The notes below the pieces were generated by a model. The model was given only the letters and a program-made list of their open reading frames with translations, had not been told where the DNA came from and ran no database searches. From positions 1 through 32,972 of the forward strand of contig JBDRQW010000012.1 in NCBI GenBank assembly GCA_043826085.1: a stretch of DNA of 32,972 bases, in the 5' to 3' direction. Shown here piece after piece: positions 11,645 through 19,481 of this stretch. The DNA comes from CAXBYZ01 sp043826085. Its GTDB lineage: Bacteria > Patescibacteriota > Microgenomatia > UBA1400 > CG1-02-47-37. How positions within the stretch are numbered: the first letter of the stretch is position 1; the number at the start of each line of letters is the position of its first letter. The position numbers and the translations under genes are program-made.

Positions 11645-12574
11645 ATGACAAACAATCCTTTACCGGAACCTGTTATTCCGTCTTCAGTTTTACCTCAATC
11701 AATTCCATCATTAACTTCTCAGGCTTCACCAATCCTTCCCCGGAAAAAATCCTTCAAATGGCTCACCGTTTTAATTATTCTTATCCTTCTCACCTCCACC
11801 GCCATCTTCGCCTACCAATACTTTCAACTAAAACAGATAACCCCTCAACCTCAAACCACCCCAACTCCCTTAACCATCATTAACCCTTCTCCCTCTCTCG
11901 ATCCGACCGCCGATTGGAAAACATATACTTCTTCAAAATATACATTTAAATACCCAAGTGAATGGATTGTGGATGAAAAATGTACAAAATTAGGACACCC
12001 CGCTAGTAATCCATGTGCATATTCATCTGATTATCATCCTATCACTAAAAAGATTGAGCCAGGGGAGGGCGGTATTGATACTGTAACTGAATACAACATT
12101 GGAACTCTCCTCAGTGTTGATTTAATAGATGACATTACTTACGACTCTGTTGGTTTTTGTTCACCAGGAGGCCCTTTGTCAATATATAATTGCCATGAAA
12201 AAATAATCAACGGAAATAGATATGTTACAAGAGAAATAGGAACTTATTTTTATAATACAACAGTCATTAATGTTTGGTTATTAATGGATAATAATGCAGT
12301 CGTAGATTTAAACTTTTTCTTTTCAAAAGCAAATAAAATCAATGACCTGAAAATTTTCGACCTCATCCTTTCCACCTTTAAGTTTATAGAATCATCTGAA
12401 AAAGAAGTCATTGGCATTCAAACTTCTGTATGTTGTTCATGCCCAACCAAAATTCCCCCATCTCTTCTTAACACAAGCGGCTGGGTTTTATATGAAAAAG
12501 GCAAAAATTACTCTATTTATTTACCAAAAATATGTGATAGAGTTGATTGTCAGCCTTGTCCCCCAACTTTATAG
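11645..12574 (+). CDS. Membrane-anchored protein of unknown function (PsbP-like extracellular region possible)
   Basis: 309 residues. A Pro/Ser-rich cytoplasmic segment is followed by one membrane span at about residues 39-60 (LTVLIILILLTSTAIFAYQYF) and a Pro/Thr-rich linker. An outside domain opens with DWKTYTSSKYTFKYPSEW, a pattern common in CPR proteins compared with PsbP-like domains. The C-terminal third is unusually cysteine-rich (VCCSCP, CDRVDCQPC), suggesting disulfides or a metal site. It is not a normal member of the str operon and sits next to the RAYT, so it probably arrived or was stranded with that island. I see no catalytic motif and assign no function. Confidence 0.75.
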   Translation: MTNNPLPEPVIPSSVLPQSIPSLTSQASPILPRKKSFKWLTVLIILILLTSTAIFAYQYFQLKQITPQPQTTPTPLTIINPSPSLDPTADWKTYTSSKYTFKYPSEWIVDEKCTKLGHPASNPCAYSSDYHPITKKIEPGEGGIDTVTEYNIGTLLSVDLIDDITYDSVGFCSPGGPLSIYNCHEKIINGNRYVTREIGTYFYNTTVINVWLLMDNNAVVDLNFFFSKANKINDLKIFDLILSTFKFIESSEKEVIGIQTSVCCSCPTKIPPSLLNTSGWVLYEKGKNYSIYLPKICDRVDCQPCPPTL

Positions 12575-12594
12575 ATAAAAAATTCACTTTTACA

Positions 12595-12617
12595 CCTACA
12601 AGGATCATCCCTGTAGG
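12595..12617. repeat. Diverged RAYT-type palindrome before the fusA promoter
   Basis: CCTACAAGGAT, centre C, ATCCCTGTAGG: an 11-bp stem with one mismatch. Length, outer CCT...AGG and layout match the RAYT-linked copies, but the inner bases differ. It ends 5 bases before the fusA -35 element. No T-tract follows. Confidence 0.6.
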
Positions 12618-12621
12618 CCTC

Positions 12622-12650
12622 TAGACAAACAACCTTTTTTCTCATATAAT
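12622..12650 (+). promoter_or_regulatory. Promoter of fusA-tuf
   Basis: TAGACA (12622-12627), a 17-base spacer and a consensus TATAAT (12645-12650). Predicted start near 12657 gives a leader of about 64 nt that contains the attenuator at 12676-12712. It restores expression of fusA-tuf downstream of the accessory island. Confidence 0.7.
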
Positions 12651-12675
12651 ACCCCTATTAATTTATTAAACTATT

Positions 12676-12712
12676 TTCACAAAGCAGTCGCTTCTTGTGA
12701 AGCGATTTTTTT
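12676..12712 (+). terminator. fusA leader attenuator: terminator with competing antiterminator stem
   Basis: Terminator: TCGCTTC (12688-12694), loop TTGT, GAAGCGA (12699-12705), then seven T (12706-12712), only 8 bases before the fusA ATG. Competing stem: TTCACAA (12676-12682) is an exact complement of TTGTGAA (12695-12701), which consumes the terminator loop and part of its 3' arm. The two folds are mutually exclusive. The effector that would choose between them is not evident. Confidence 0.65.
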
Positions 12713-12720
12713 ATTGTTTT

Positions 12721-14877
12721 ATGGCAGATAAACAATCAGACACCAAATCAAAACAAAACTTACCTCTTGATAAAATCAGGAATATCGGTATTATCGCCCA
12801 CATTGATGCCGGCAAAACCACTACCACCGAGCGTATTTTGTTTTACACCGGCAAATCATACAAAATGGGTAATATCGACGACGGCGATACTCAAATGGAC
12901 TGGATGGAACAGGAAAAAGAGCGTGGCATTACTATCATGTCAGCCGCCACCACTGCCTTCTGGACTCCCACCATACCCGGGGCAGTCGATCAAGTTGAAC
13001 ATAGAATTAACATTATCGACACTCCCGGACATGTAGATTTTACCGCCGAAGTTGAAAGATCTCTTAGAGTTTTAGACGGAGGTATCACAGTTCTAGATGC
13101 CGAAGAAGGTGTTCAGTCTCAATCCGAAACTGTTTGGCATCAGGCCAATAAATATAATGTTCCCCGTCTTTGTTTTGTTAATAAAATGGACAAACTGGGG
13201 GCCGACTTTTTAGCTACCGTTAATGACATCAAAGAAAGACTTGGAGCCAACCCGGTCATTATGACTCTTCCAATTGGTGCCGAAAATTCTTTCAAGGGAG
13301 TTGTTTTGCTTCTTGACCAAAAAGCCTTAGTCTGGGAATCAGACGAAACTGGCGCTAAGTATGAAGAAGTTGATATTCCGGAAGACATGAAAGACGAAGT
13401 CAAAAAATACCGAAATCTTCTCATCGAGCAAATTAGCGAACACGACGATAAACTCCTAGAAAAATTTCTTGAAGGAGAAGAACCAACCCTGGATGAACTC
13501 AAGAAAGTCCTAAGAAAAGCCACTCTGGCTTACAAAGTGGTTCCGGTTTTTGCCGGCTCTTCTCTAAGAAACAAAGGGGTTCAACCTTTACTTGACGCAG
13601 TGGTTGAGTATCTCCCCAGTCCGATCGACATCAAAGACGTCAAGGGCATTAATCCAAAAACCGAAAAAGAAGAAGTTAGGCCAAATACCAAAGAAGCTCC
13701 TTTCTCAGCCTTAGCCTTCAAAGTTCAAACCGACCCTCACGTTGGCCGTCTCACTTACATTCGTGTTTATTCGGGCACTCTTCAATCAGGTAGTTATGCC
13801 ACCAACTCCACCAAAGGAGAAAAAGAGCGAGTCGGTCGACTTCTTTTAATGCACGCTAATACCAGAGAAGAGATTGACCAAGCCTCTGCCGGTGAAATCG
13901 TCGCCGTGGTCGGACTTAAAAAAACCACTACCGGAGACACTCTTTGTGACGCCAATAACCCCATAGTTCTTGAGGGAATTACCTTCACTGATCCGGTTAT
14001 CTCTCTTTCTATCGAACCAAAAACCAAAGCCGATCAAGAAAAAATGGGCTATGCTTTAAACAGACTTTCAGAAGAAGATCCAACCTTCACTATCAAAAGC
14101 AATCCCGAAACCGGCCAAACCATTATTTCCGGCATGGGCGAACTTCACTTAGAAATTTTAGTTGATCGCATGAAAAGAGAGTTTAGTGTCGAAGCTAATA
14201 CCGGCCAACCTCAAGTTGCTTATAAAGAAACTATTAAAAAGAATGCTCAAGCAGAAGGCAAGTACATTAAACAATCAGGTGGTCGTGGTCAATACGGTCA
14301 CTGTTTACTAAGAATTGAACCAAAAGCAGCCGGCGAGGGTTTTGAGTTTGTTTCAGAAGTAGTTGGCGGTCGTATCCCCAAAGAATTTATTCCGGCCATT
14401 GGCAAAGGTGTCAAAGAAGCTTTAGAAAACGGTTGCATAGCCGGTTATCCTTTAGTTGATGTCAAAGTCATTGTTTACGATGGCTCTTATCATGATGTTG
14501 ACTCTTCAGAAATTGCCTTTAAAATTGCCGGTTCTATAGCTGTTCAAGCCGCCGTCAAATTAGCCAATCCGATTTTGTTGGAACCAATCATGAAGGTTGA
14601 AGTTTCTACTCCGGAAGAATTTATGGGAGAAATTATTGGGGATTTATCTGCCAAAAGAGCTCAAATTCAAGGTACTGCCAACCGAGGTAAAATTACCATT
14701 ATTACCGCCTTAGTTCCTCTGGCTGAGCTAACTCAATACGTCACGATTTTAAGGTCAATGACTCAAGGTAGAGCCAGTTTTTATATGGAACCATCTCATT
14801 ACGAAGAAGTTCCACAAAACATCACCGAAATTATCATAAAAAAGCAAAATCCATCCACCTCAGAAAAAAAGGATTGA
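12721..14877 (+). CDS. fusA: Translation elongation factor G
   Basis: 718 residues from the ATG at 12721; an in-frame GTG at 12697 lies within the attenuator hairpin and would add residues with no homology to the family, so it was not used. GTPase motifs: G1 AHIDAGKT (residues 26-33), switch region ERGITI with G2, G3 DTPGH, G4 NKMD. Later domains carry GMGELHLEILVDRM and GRGQYGHC, and the C-terminal domain carries PEEFMGEIIGDLSAKRAQI. EF-G drives translocation and, with RRF, ribosome recycling. Length and motifs fit a normal EF-G. tuf follows after 62 bases. Confidence 0.98.
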   Translation: MADKQSDTKSKQNLPLDKIRNIGIIAHIDAGKTTTTERILFYTGKSYKMGNIDDGDTQMDWMEQEKERGITIMSAATTAFWTPTIPGAVDQVEHRINIIDTPGHVDFTAEVERSLRVLDGGITVLDAEEGVQSQSETVWHQANKYNVPRLCFVNKMDKLGADFLATVNDIKERLGANPVIMTLPIGAENSFKGVVLLLDQKALVWESDETGAKYEEVDIPEDMKDEVKKYRNLLIEQISEHDDKLLEKFLEGEEPTLDELKKVLRKATLAYKVVPVFAGSSLRNKGVQPLLDAVVEYLPSPIDIKDVKGINPKTEKEEVRPNTKEAPFSALAFKVQTDPHVGRLTYIRVYSGTLQSGSYATNSTKGEKERVGRLLLMHANTREEIDQASAGEIVAVVGLKKTTTGDTLCDANNPIVLEGITFTDPVISLSIEPKTKADQEKMGYALNRLSEEDPTFTIKSNPETGQTIISGMGELHLEILVDRMKREFSVEANTGQPQVAYKETIKKNAQAEGKYIKQSGGRGQYGHCLLRIEPKAAGEGFEFVSEVVGGRIPKEFIPAIGKGVKEALENGCIAGYPLVDVKVIVYDGSYHDVDSSEIAFKIAGSIAVQAAVKLANPILLEPIMKVEVSTPEEFMGEIIGDLSAKRAQIQGTANRGKITIITALVPLAELTQYVTILRSMTQGRASFYMEPSHYEEVPQNITEIIIKKQNPSTSEKKD

Positions 14878-14928
14878 TTATGGTAAAATATAAAATGCTA
14901 GAAAAATAAATTACTAGCTATTAAATAA

Positions 14929-14935
14929 AAGGAGG
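14929..14935 (+). promoter_or_regulatory. Strong Shine-Dalgarno for tuf
   Basis: AAGGAGG ends 4 bases before the tuf ATG. It is the best match to the anti-SD in the window and contrasts with the many genes that have no SD, which suits the very high expression expected of EF-Tu. A weak hairpin (GCTAG at 14897-14901 with CTAGC at 14914-14918) precedes it. Confidence 0.75.
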
Positions 14936-14939
14936 CCTT

Positions 14940-16118
14940 ATGGCAACATTTACAAGAACTAAACCCCATTTAAACGTCGGGACCATTGGTCACGTCGATC
15001 ACGGTAAGACAACTTTGTCTGCCGCTATTACTCAATACTTGGCAAAGACAAACCAAGCCCAAGCTTTAAAATTTGACGAGATTGATAAATCTCCGGAAGA
15101 AAAAGAGCGTGGTATTACTATTTCTATTACTCACTTAGAGTATGAAACAGACAATCGTCATTATGCTCATATTGATTGTCCGGGTCACAAAGACTACATT
15201 AAAAATATGATCACCGGTGCCGCTCAAATGGACGGTGCTATTTTAGTTGTAGCCGCTACTGATGGCCCTATGCCTCAGACCAGAGAACATCTTCTCTTAG
15301 CCAAACAAGTTAATGTTCCGGCTTTGGTAGTTTACCTTAACAAAGTTGATATGGTAGATGACAAGGAAATGGTTGATTTAGTTGAAGAGGAAATTAGAGA
15401 ACTCTTGACTAAGTACGAATTTCCAGGCAAAGATGTGCCAATAATTAGAGGCAGTGCTTTAAAAGCCTTAGAAGGTGACGCTGAAGCTGAAAAATCCATT
15501 CAAGAGCTTATGAAAGCTCTAGATGAATACATTCCGGCTCCAAAAAGAGAATTGGATAAACCATTTCTTATGGCTGTTGAAGACGTCTTTTCTATCAAAG
15601 GTAGAGGCACAGTCGTTACCGGTAGAATTGACCGGGGTAAAATTAAAATTGGTGAGGAAGTCGAAATTATCGGTCTTAAAGCCACCAGAAAAACCACCGT
15701 TACCGGAGTCGAAATGTTTAGAAAACAACTTGAAGACGGTCAAGCCGGTGACAATGTTGGTATTTTGCTTCGCGGAGTAGAGAAAGATGACGTCGAAAGA
15801 GGCCAAGTTCTTGCTAAGCCGGGATCACTTAAAGCCAGCACCGAGTTTGAGGCCGAAGTTTATATTCTTTCAAAAGAAGAAGGCGGTCGTCACACTCCAT
15901 TCTTTTCTGGTTACAAACCTCAGTTTTATATCAGAACCACTGATGTAACCGGAGATGTTACCTTACCAGAAGGGGTTGAGATGGTTATGCCGGGAGACAA
16001 CGCTAAGATGATTGCCAAACTCATCCAGCCGGTTGCCCTGGAAGAAGGACTTCGTTTCGCTGTTCGCGAAGGCGGTCTGACTGTAGGAGCCGGTGTCATT
16101 ACAAAAATTATTAAATAA
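14940..16118 (+). CDS. tuf: Translation elongation factor Tu
   Basis: 392 residues, standard length. G1 GHVDHGKT (residues 17-24), effector region EEKERGITI, G3 DCPGH, G4 NKVD and G5 GSALKA are all present. Domain 2 has GRGTVVTGRIDRG, and domain 3 ends in FAVREGGLTVGAGVITKI. EF-Tu brings aminoacyl-tRNA to the ribosome as a GTP complex. The effector-proximal segment is shorter than in E. coli (DEIDKSPEEKERG), as in many compact EF-Tu proteins. The S10 cluster begins 79 bases later after a palindromic element. Confidence 0.99.
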   Translation: MATFTRTKPHLNVGTIGHVDHGKTTLSAAITQYLAKTNQAQALKFDEIDKSPEEKERGITISITHLEYETDNRHYAHIDCPGHKDYIKNMITGAAQMDGAILVVAATDGPMPQTREHLLLAKQVNVPALVVYLNKVDMVDDKEMVDLVEEEIRELLTKYEFPGKDVPIIRGSALKALEGDAEAEKSIQELMKALDEYIPAPKRELDKPFLMAVEDVFSIKGRGTVVTGRIDRGKIKIGEEVEIIGLKATRKTTVTGVEMFRKQLEDGQAGDNVGILLRGVEKDDVERGQVLAKPGSLKASTEFEAEVYILSKEEGGRHTPFFSGYKPQFYIRTTDVTGDVTLPEGVEMVMPGDNAKMIAKLIQPVALEEGLRFAVREGGLTVGAGVITKIIK

Positions 16119-16136
16119 TTTTTTAAAATTCAATAA

Positions 16137-16173
16137 CACTCCCGGAGTGAAAGAAGTTCACACTCCGGGAGTG
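16137..16173. repeat. TPGV-type palindromic element, short form, between tuf and rpsJ
   Basis: Arms CACTCCCGGAGTG (16137-16149) and CACTCCGGGAGTG (16161-16173) are reverse complements around an 11-base core AAAGAAGTTCA; each arm is itself a 6+1+6 palindrome. The 37 bases are identical to the copy in rplM at 32020-32056. The frame reading TPGV runs without a stop into rpsJ, but the rpsJ ATG is downstream, so here the element is probably untranslated. Confidence 0.9.
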
Positions 16174-16197
16174 GTTAATAAAGAACCTTATCTTCTT

Positions 16198-16506
16198 ATG
16201 TCAAAAAGTAGAATTAGAATCAGATTAAAATCTTATGATCATCGGATCATAGATGAGTGTTGCCAAAAAATACTTGATACCGCTCTTTCAACAGGAGCTA
16301 AAGTCATTGGCCCCATTCCTTTACCAACCAGAAGAAAGCTGGTTTGTGTTACCACCAGCCCTCACGCAGATAAAGATGCCAGAGAGCACTTTCAGTTATT
16401 AACCCATAAAAGACTTGTAGATATCATTGATTCTACAGATAAAACTATCGATAGTTTAATGCACTTGGAATTGCCCGCCGGAGTTGGTATTGAAATTCGA
16501 ATGTAA
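16198..16506 (+). CDS. rpsJ: 30S ribosomal protein S10
   Basis: 102 residues, standard length. RIRIRLKSYDHRIIDECCQKI at the N-terminus (minus initial residues), IPLPTRR, and the C-terminal LPAGVGIEI are classic S10. The ATG at 16198 gives the family's normal N-terminus; the open frame extends upstream to 16093 only because the palindromic element keeps it open, and the two in-frame GTG codons in that element (16147, 16171) are unlikely starts. S10 is a late-binding protein of the 30S head and also the NusE antitermination factor. First gene of the S10 cluster. Confidence 0.97.
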   Translation: MSKSRIRIRLKSYDHRIIDECCQKILDTALSTGAKVIGPIPLPTRRKLVCVTTSPHADKDAREHFQLLTHKRLVDIIDSTDKTIDSLMHLELPAGVGIEIRM

Positions 16507-16512
16507 AGTTTC

Positions 16513-17253
16513 ATGATTAACACATTTTTTGCTACCAAACTAAAAACTGCCCAAGCCTTTGATGATAAAGGCAATCGTTTGGTAGTCACCAAAATAAAGT
16601 CTACCCCTTTAACTGTTACTCAAATAAAATCTGTTGAAAAAGATGGTTATTGGTCAATTCAATGTGCTTTTGGGAGAAAATCAAAAAAATCTTTATCAAA
16701 ACCACTTTTAGGACATCTTAAAGCATCGACCAAAGGCCGATCGTCCTCTGGACGAAAACTGAAAACCGCCCCTAAATTTATCAGGGAAATTAGAATTTTA
16801 AAAGAACCAACTTTAAAAGTAGGCGATCAAATCAAAGCTTCAGATGTTTTAAAAGCCGGTGACAAAGTAAAAGTTGTCGGTATTTCAAAAGGTAGAGGTT
16901 TTGCCGGAGTTATGAAGCGTTGGGGTTTCAAGGGTGGTCCAAGAACTCACGGCCAGTCAGATAGACCAAGATCTATAGGTTCTATTGGTCAAGGAACAGA
17001 CCCCGGTCGTGTTTGGAAAGGTAAAAAAATGCCGGGTAGATTTGGCACAGACAGAATTACTGTCAAAAACCTTCGAGTTTTAGAAGTTAATGACCAAGAT
17101 AATCTCATTAGTATCAAGGGTACGGTTCCAAGTTTTAATACTGCCCTTCTTGAAATCACCAAAATCAAAGAAGCTCCTACTTCCACTCCCGGAGTGAAAC
17201 CTGCCTGCGCAGGCAGGGAAGTTCCCACTCCGGGAGTGTCCAAAACAAAATAA
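16513..17253 (+). CDS. rplC: 50S ribosomal protein L3 with palindrome-encoded C-terminal tail
   Basis: 246 residues against a usual ~205-215. The core is normal: GDKVKVVGISKGRGFAGVMKR (split by the family's Gly-rich loop), GGPRTHGQSDRPRSIG, and KKMPGRFG, the extension that reaches toward the peptidyl-transferase centre. After LEITKIKEAPTS the protein runs into an in-frame palindromic element that encodes TPGVKPACAGREVPTPGV at residues 225-242, then SKTK and stop. The tail would lie on the ribosome surface if it stays disordered (inference). rplD starts 3 bases after the stop. Confidence 0.98.
   Translation: MINTFFATKLKTAQAFDDKGNRLVVTKIKSTPLTVTQIKSVEKDGYWSIQCAFGRKSKKSLSKPLLGHLKASTKGRSSSGRKLKTAPKFIREIRILKEPTLKVGDQIKASDVLKAGDKVKVVGISKGRGFAGVMKRWGFKGGPRTHGQSDRPRSIGSIGQGTDPGRVWKGKKMPGRFGTDRITVKNLRVLEVNDQDNLISIKGTVPSFNTALLEITKIKEAPTSTPGVKPACAGREVPTPGVSKTK
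17184..17238. repeat. TPGV-type palindromic element, long form, in frame in rplC
   Basis: Arms CACTCCCGGAGTG (17184-17196) and CACTCCGGGAGTG (17226-17238) enclose a 29-base core that contains a second palindrome, CCTGCCTGCGCAGGCAGG. The 55 bases are identical to the copy in rplO at 25137-25191. It is translated as part of L3. Confidence 0.93.
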
Positions 17254-17256
17254 CCT

Positions 17257-17883
17257 ATGCCATCAATAGATATTTACAACACCACTACCAAAAAGACTAC
17301 AAAAATTAATCTTAAAAAAGAGATTTTTGAGGCTAAAATTAACCAGCCTTTAATGGCTCAAGCCGTCAAAGTTTATTTATCTAATCAACGTCAAGCCCCT
17401 GCCAGAACTAAATCAAGAGGAGAAGTCAAAGTCACCAAACAAAAAGTTTGGCGTCAAAAAGGTACCGGCCGAGCCCGTCACGGTAGTAGAAATGCCCCTA
17501 TCTTTGTTGGCGGAGCCAAAGCCCACGGTCCCACCGGTGAGCAAAATTATAAACTAAATCTATCCAAGAAAATGAAACGCGCCAGTTTATTTAGTGCTCT
17601 TACCAAACAATTAAAAGACAAAAAAATCATGGCTATAACCGGCCTGGAAAAACTTACTCCTAAAACTAAAAAATTCAACTTAATATTTACCAAACTCACA
17701 AAAACCCCTAAAAAAATCCTTCTCGTCACCAATCTTTCGTCTATAAAAAGAGCCACTAATAACTTACCTTACATTAATTCAGCCACTGCCAAAAACTTAA
17801 CCACCTATCACACTTTAAACGCCAATAAAATCATCTTTACCAAAGAGTCTTTAAAAGCCCTAGAGGAGCATTATGTCTTTTGA
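17257..17883 (+). CDS. rplD: 50S ribosomal protein L4
   Basis: 208 residues, standard length. QPLMAQAVKVYLSNQRQ, the extended loop RSKG-type segment AGTKSRGEV (here ARTKSRGEVK), VWRQKGTGRARHGS and GGAKAHGP are diagnostic; the loop lines the peptide exit tunnel. L4 is an early assembly protein and, in some bacteria, an autogenous regulator of the S10 operon. The end of the gene contains AGAGGAG followed by ATG, a Shine-Dalgarno for rplW, which overlaps by 11 bases. No palindromic element is present in this gene. Confidence 0.98.
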   Translation: MPSIDIYNTTTKKTTKINLKKEIFEAKINQPLMAQAVKVYLSNQRQAPARTKSRGEVKVTKQKVWRQKGTGRARHGSRNAPIFVGGAKAHGPTGEQNYKLNLSKKMKRASLFSALTKQLKDKKIMAITGLEKLTPKTKKFNLIFTKLTKTPKKILLVTNLSSIKRATNNLPYINSATAKNLTTYHTLNANKIIFTKESLKALEEHYVF

Positions 17884-18316
17884 TGTTATTTTAATAAAAC
17901 CATCCATCACTGAAAAATCCTTTAAATTAGCTCAAAGTGGTCAGTTTACCTTTTTTGTAAAAAAGTCTGCCAGTAAACATGCCATTGCTCACGCTATTGA
18001 AGAATTATTTAAAGTCAATGTTATCAAAGTCAGAACCGTCAAAAAAGCCGGTAAAGTTAAAAGGTCTGGCAAAAGCAAAATCGCCAAAAAGTATTCAGAT
18101 CAAAAAAAGGCGATTGTTACCTTAAAACCGGGTCAGATGATCGAGTACTTTAAATTACCGGAAGAAAAACGTAAAGCTCAGAGAACTCAGAAAAAATCAG
18201 TTTCCTCAGTGTTGCAGAAATCTCAGAGTTCCACTCCGGGAGTGTTAAAAAAACAGTCTAAACCTAGCCTTCTTGGTAAACTAAAAAAAATAACTAAGAG
18301 GACTCAAGATAAGTAA
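17873..18316 (+). CDS. rplW: 50S ribosomal protein L23 with long C-terminal extension
   Basis: 147 residues against a usual ~95-100. Core: ILIKPSITEKSFKLAQSGQFTF and VNVIKVRTVKKAGKVKR, then KKAIVTLKPGQMIEYF, the normal end of L23. About 45 extra residues follow, Lys/Ser/Gln-rich, containing one TPGV arm at residues 121-124. L23 sits at the tunnel exit where trigger factor, SRP and SecY dock, so a flexible tail there could matter, but this is inference. Start is supported by an SD in the overlapping rplD end. Confidence 0.96.
   Translation: MSFDVILIKPSITEKSFKLAQSGQFTFFVKKSASKHAIAHAIEELFKVNVIKVRTVKKAGKVKRSGKSKIAKKYSDQKKAIVTLKPGQMIEYFKLPEEKRKAQRTQKKSVSSVLQKSQSSTPGVLKKQSKPSLLGKLKKITKRTQDK
18232..18244. 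repeat. Solo TPGV arm in rplW
   Basis: CACTCCGGGAGTG, one 13-base arm of the TPGV-type element with no partner nearby. The preceding AGTTC resembles the right flank of the long-form core (GAAGTTCC), so this may be a remnant of a longer copy. In frame as TPGV. Confidence 0.75.
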
Positions 18317-18318
18317 AT

Positions 18319-19143
18319 ATGGCAATTAGAACTTATAAACCAACCACCCCGGGCAGGCGTCATCGACGAGACATTATTTGTGATGAAATCACCGCCACCA
18401 AGCCGGAAAAAAGTCTTACTAAAGTAATTAACTACAAGGCCGGTAGAAACAGTACTGGTAAAATTTCTGTTAGGCATCAAGGTGGCCGTCACAAAAGACA
18501 ATATCGTATTATTGACTTTAAACGAGATAAAAGAGACATTCCGGCCAAGGTAGCTACTATTGAATATGATCCAAACAGAAGCGCTAATATTGCTTTACTT
18601 CACTATGTAGATGGCGCTAAAAGATATATTTTAGCGCCCAAGGGTTTAAAAATAAATCAACCTATCATGTCAGGCGAAAAAGCTTCGATTAAACCCGGTA
18701 ACGCTTGTCCTTTAAAAGTTATTCCGGTCGGTAGTTTAATCCATAATCTCGAGATCACTCCGGGCAAAGGTGGTCAGATGGTTAGGTCAGCCGGAACTGC
18801 CGCCACTCTTCAAGGTAAAGACAAAAAAGCTATTATCAAACTCCCTTCCGGAGAAGTCCGTTTAATTTCTTTAGCATGTTATGCTACAATCGGCGAGGTT
18901 GGAAACCAAGACGTTAAAAACATTAAGCTTGGCAAGGCTGGAAGAAAACGCCACATGGGAGTTAGACCCACTGTTCGTGGAGTAGCCCAACATCCGGCTT
19001 CTCACCCTCATGGTGGAGGTGAAGGTCGAAGCGGTATTGGAATGCCGTCTCCTTTAAGTCCTTGGGGTAAAAAGACTCTTGGTAAAAAGACCAGAAGAGC
19101 AAGAAAATACTCAACCAAATTTATTATTAAAAAAAGAAAGTAA
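18319..19143 (+). CDS. rplB: 50S ribosomal protein L2
   Basis: 274 residues, standard length. N-terminal TYKPTTPGRRHRRD, GGRHKRQYRIIDFKRDK, IEYDPNRSANIALLHYVDG and the C-terminal peptidyl-transferase-proximal motif MGVRPTVRGVAQHPASHPHGGGEGR (here given only in part: VAQHPASHPHGGGEG with the conserved His). L2 is needed for subunit association and peptide-bond formation. The gene has no extension and carries no palindromic element; one sits directly after its stop. Confidence 0.99.
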   Translation: MAIRTYKPTTPGRRHRRDIICDEITATKPEKSLTKVINYKAGRNSTGKISVRHQGGRHKRQYRIIDFKRDKRDIPAKVATIEYDPNRSANIALLHYVDGAKRYILAPKGLKINQPIMSGEKASIKPGNACPLKVIPVGSLIHNLEITPGKGGQMVRSAGTAATLQGKDKKAIIKLPSGEVRLISLACYATIGEVGNQDVKNIKLGKAGRKRHMGVRPTVRGVAQHPASHPHGGGEGRSGIGMPSPLSPWGKKTLGKKTRRARKYSTKFIIKKRK

Positions 19144-19148
19144 AAATC

Positions 19149-19186
19149 AAGGTTACGAACTCGAACTTCTTAAAGTTCGTAACCTT
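19149..19186. repeat. GGTTACGAACT hairpin copy 1, between rplB and rpsS
   Basis: Arms AAGGTTACGAACT (19149-19161) and AGTTCGTAACCTT (19174-19186) around a 12-base core CGAACTTCTTAA. The core repeats the CGAACT of the arm, so a shorter alternative stem (CGAACTT/AAAGTTCG) is possible. Begins 5 bases after the rplB stop; the rpsS ATG follows 8 bases after it. Confidence 0.92.
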
Positions 19187-19194
19187 AACAATTT

Positions 19195-19479
19195 ATGTCA
19201 AGATCAAGCAAAAAAGGACCATACGTAGACGAAAGATTGGTCAAAAAAATCGAAAAGATGAAGGCTGATGGCAAAAAAGAGGCCATCAAGACTTGGTCTA
19301 GAGCCAGTCAAATCTCTCCGGATTTTGTTGGGCATACTTTTCTTGTCCACAATGGCAATAAATTTTTAGAAGTTTTTGTAAACGAAGCCATGGTTGGCCA
19401 CCGTTTAGGAGAATTTTCTCCAACCCGTACCTTTAGGGGTCACGGAAAAATGGTCAAGAGAACCGTTACTAAGACTTAA
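19195..19479 (+). CDS. rpsS: 30S ribosomal protein S19
   Basis: 94 residues, standard. SRSSKKGPYVDERLVKKI at the start, IKTWSRASQISPDFVGHTFLVHNG and GHRLGEFSPTRTFRGH are hallmark segments. S19 is a 30S head protein next to S13 and the A site. The leader between rplB and this gene contains a palindromic hairpin, so ribosomes or polymerase pass a strong stem just before this start. Confidence 0.98.
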   Translation: MSRSSKKGPYVDERLVKKIEKMKADGKKEAIKTWSRASQISPDFVGHTFLVHNGNKFLEVFVNEAMVGHRLGEFSPTRTFRGHGKMVKRTVTKT

Positions 19480-19481
19480 AT

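Noticed and set aside
12697..12720. GTG start extending fusA upstream
   Set aside because: It lies within the attenuator hairpin and T-tract, and the added residues match nothing in EF-G.
14878..14939. Separate tuf promoter in the fusA-tuf gap
   Set aside because: TAAAAT-like boxes exist, but no -35 at a suitable distance was found; only the Shine-Dalgarno is convincing.
16103..16123. AT-only 10-bp hairpin at the tuf stop
   Set aside because: Stem contains only A-T pairs and is not followed by a distinct T-tract; too weak to call a terminator, and symmetrical A/T runs are expected in this composition.
16093..16197. N-terminal extension of rpsJ through the TPGV element and into tuf
   Set aside because: The ATG at 16198 yields the canonical S10 N-terminus; the open upstream frame is a by-product of the element.
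16989..17243. Minus-strand ORF across the end of rplC with TPGV at its start
   Set aside because: The palindrome reads TPGV on both strands, which creates the resemblance; the plus-strand L3 frame is the real gene. The same holds for 24927-25208 opposite rplO.
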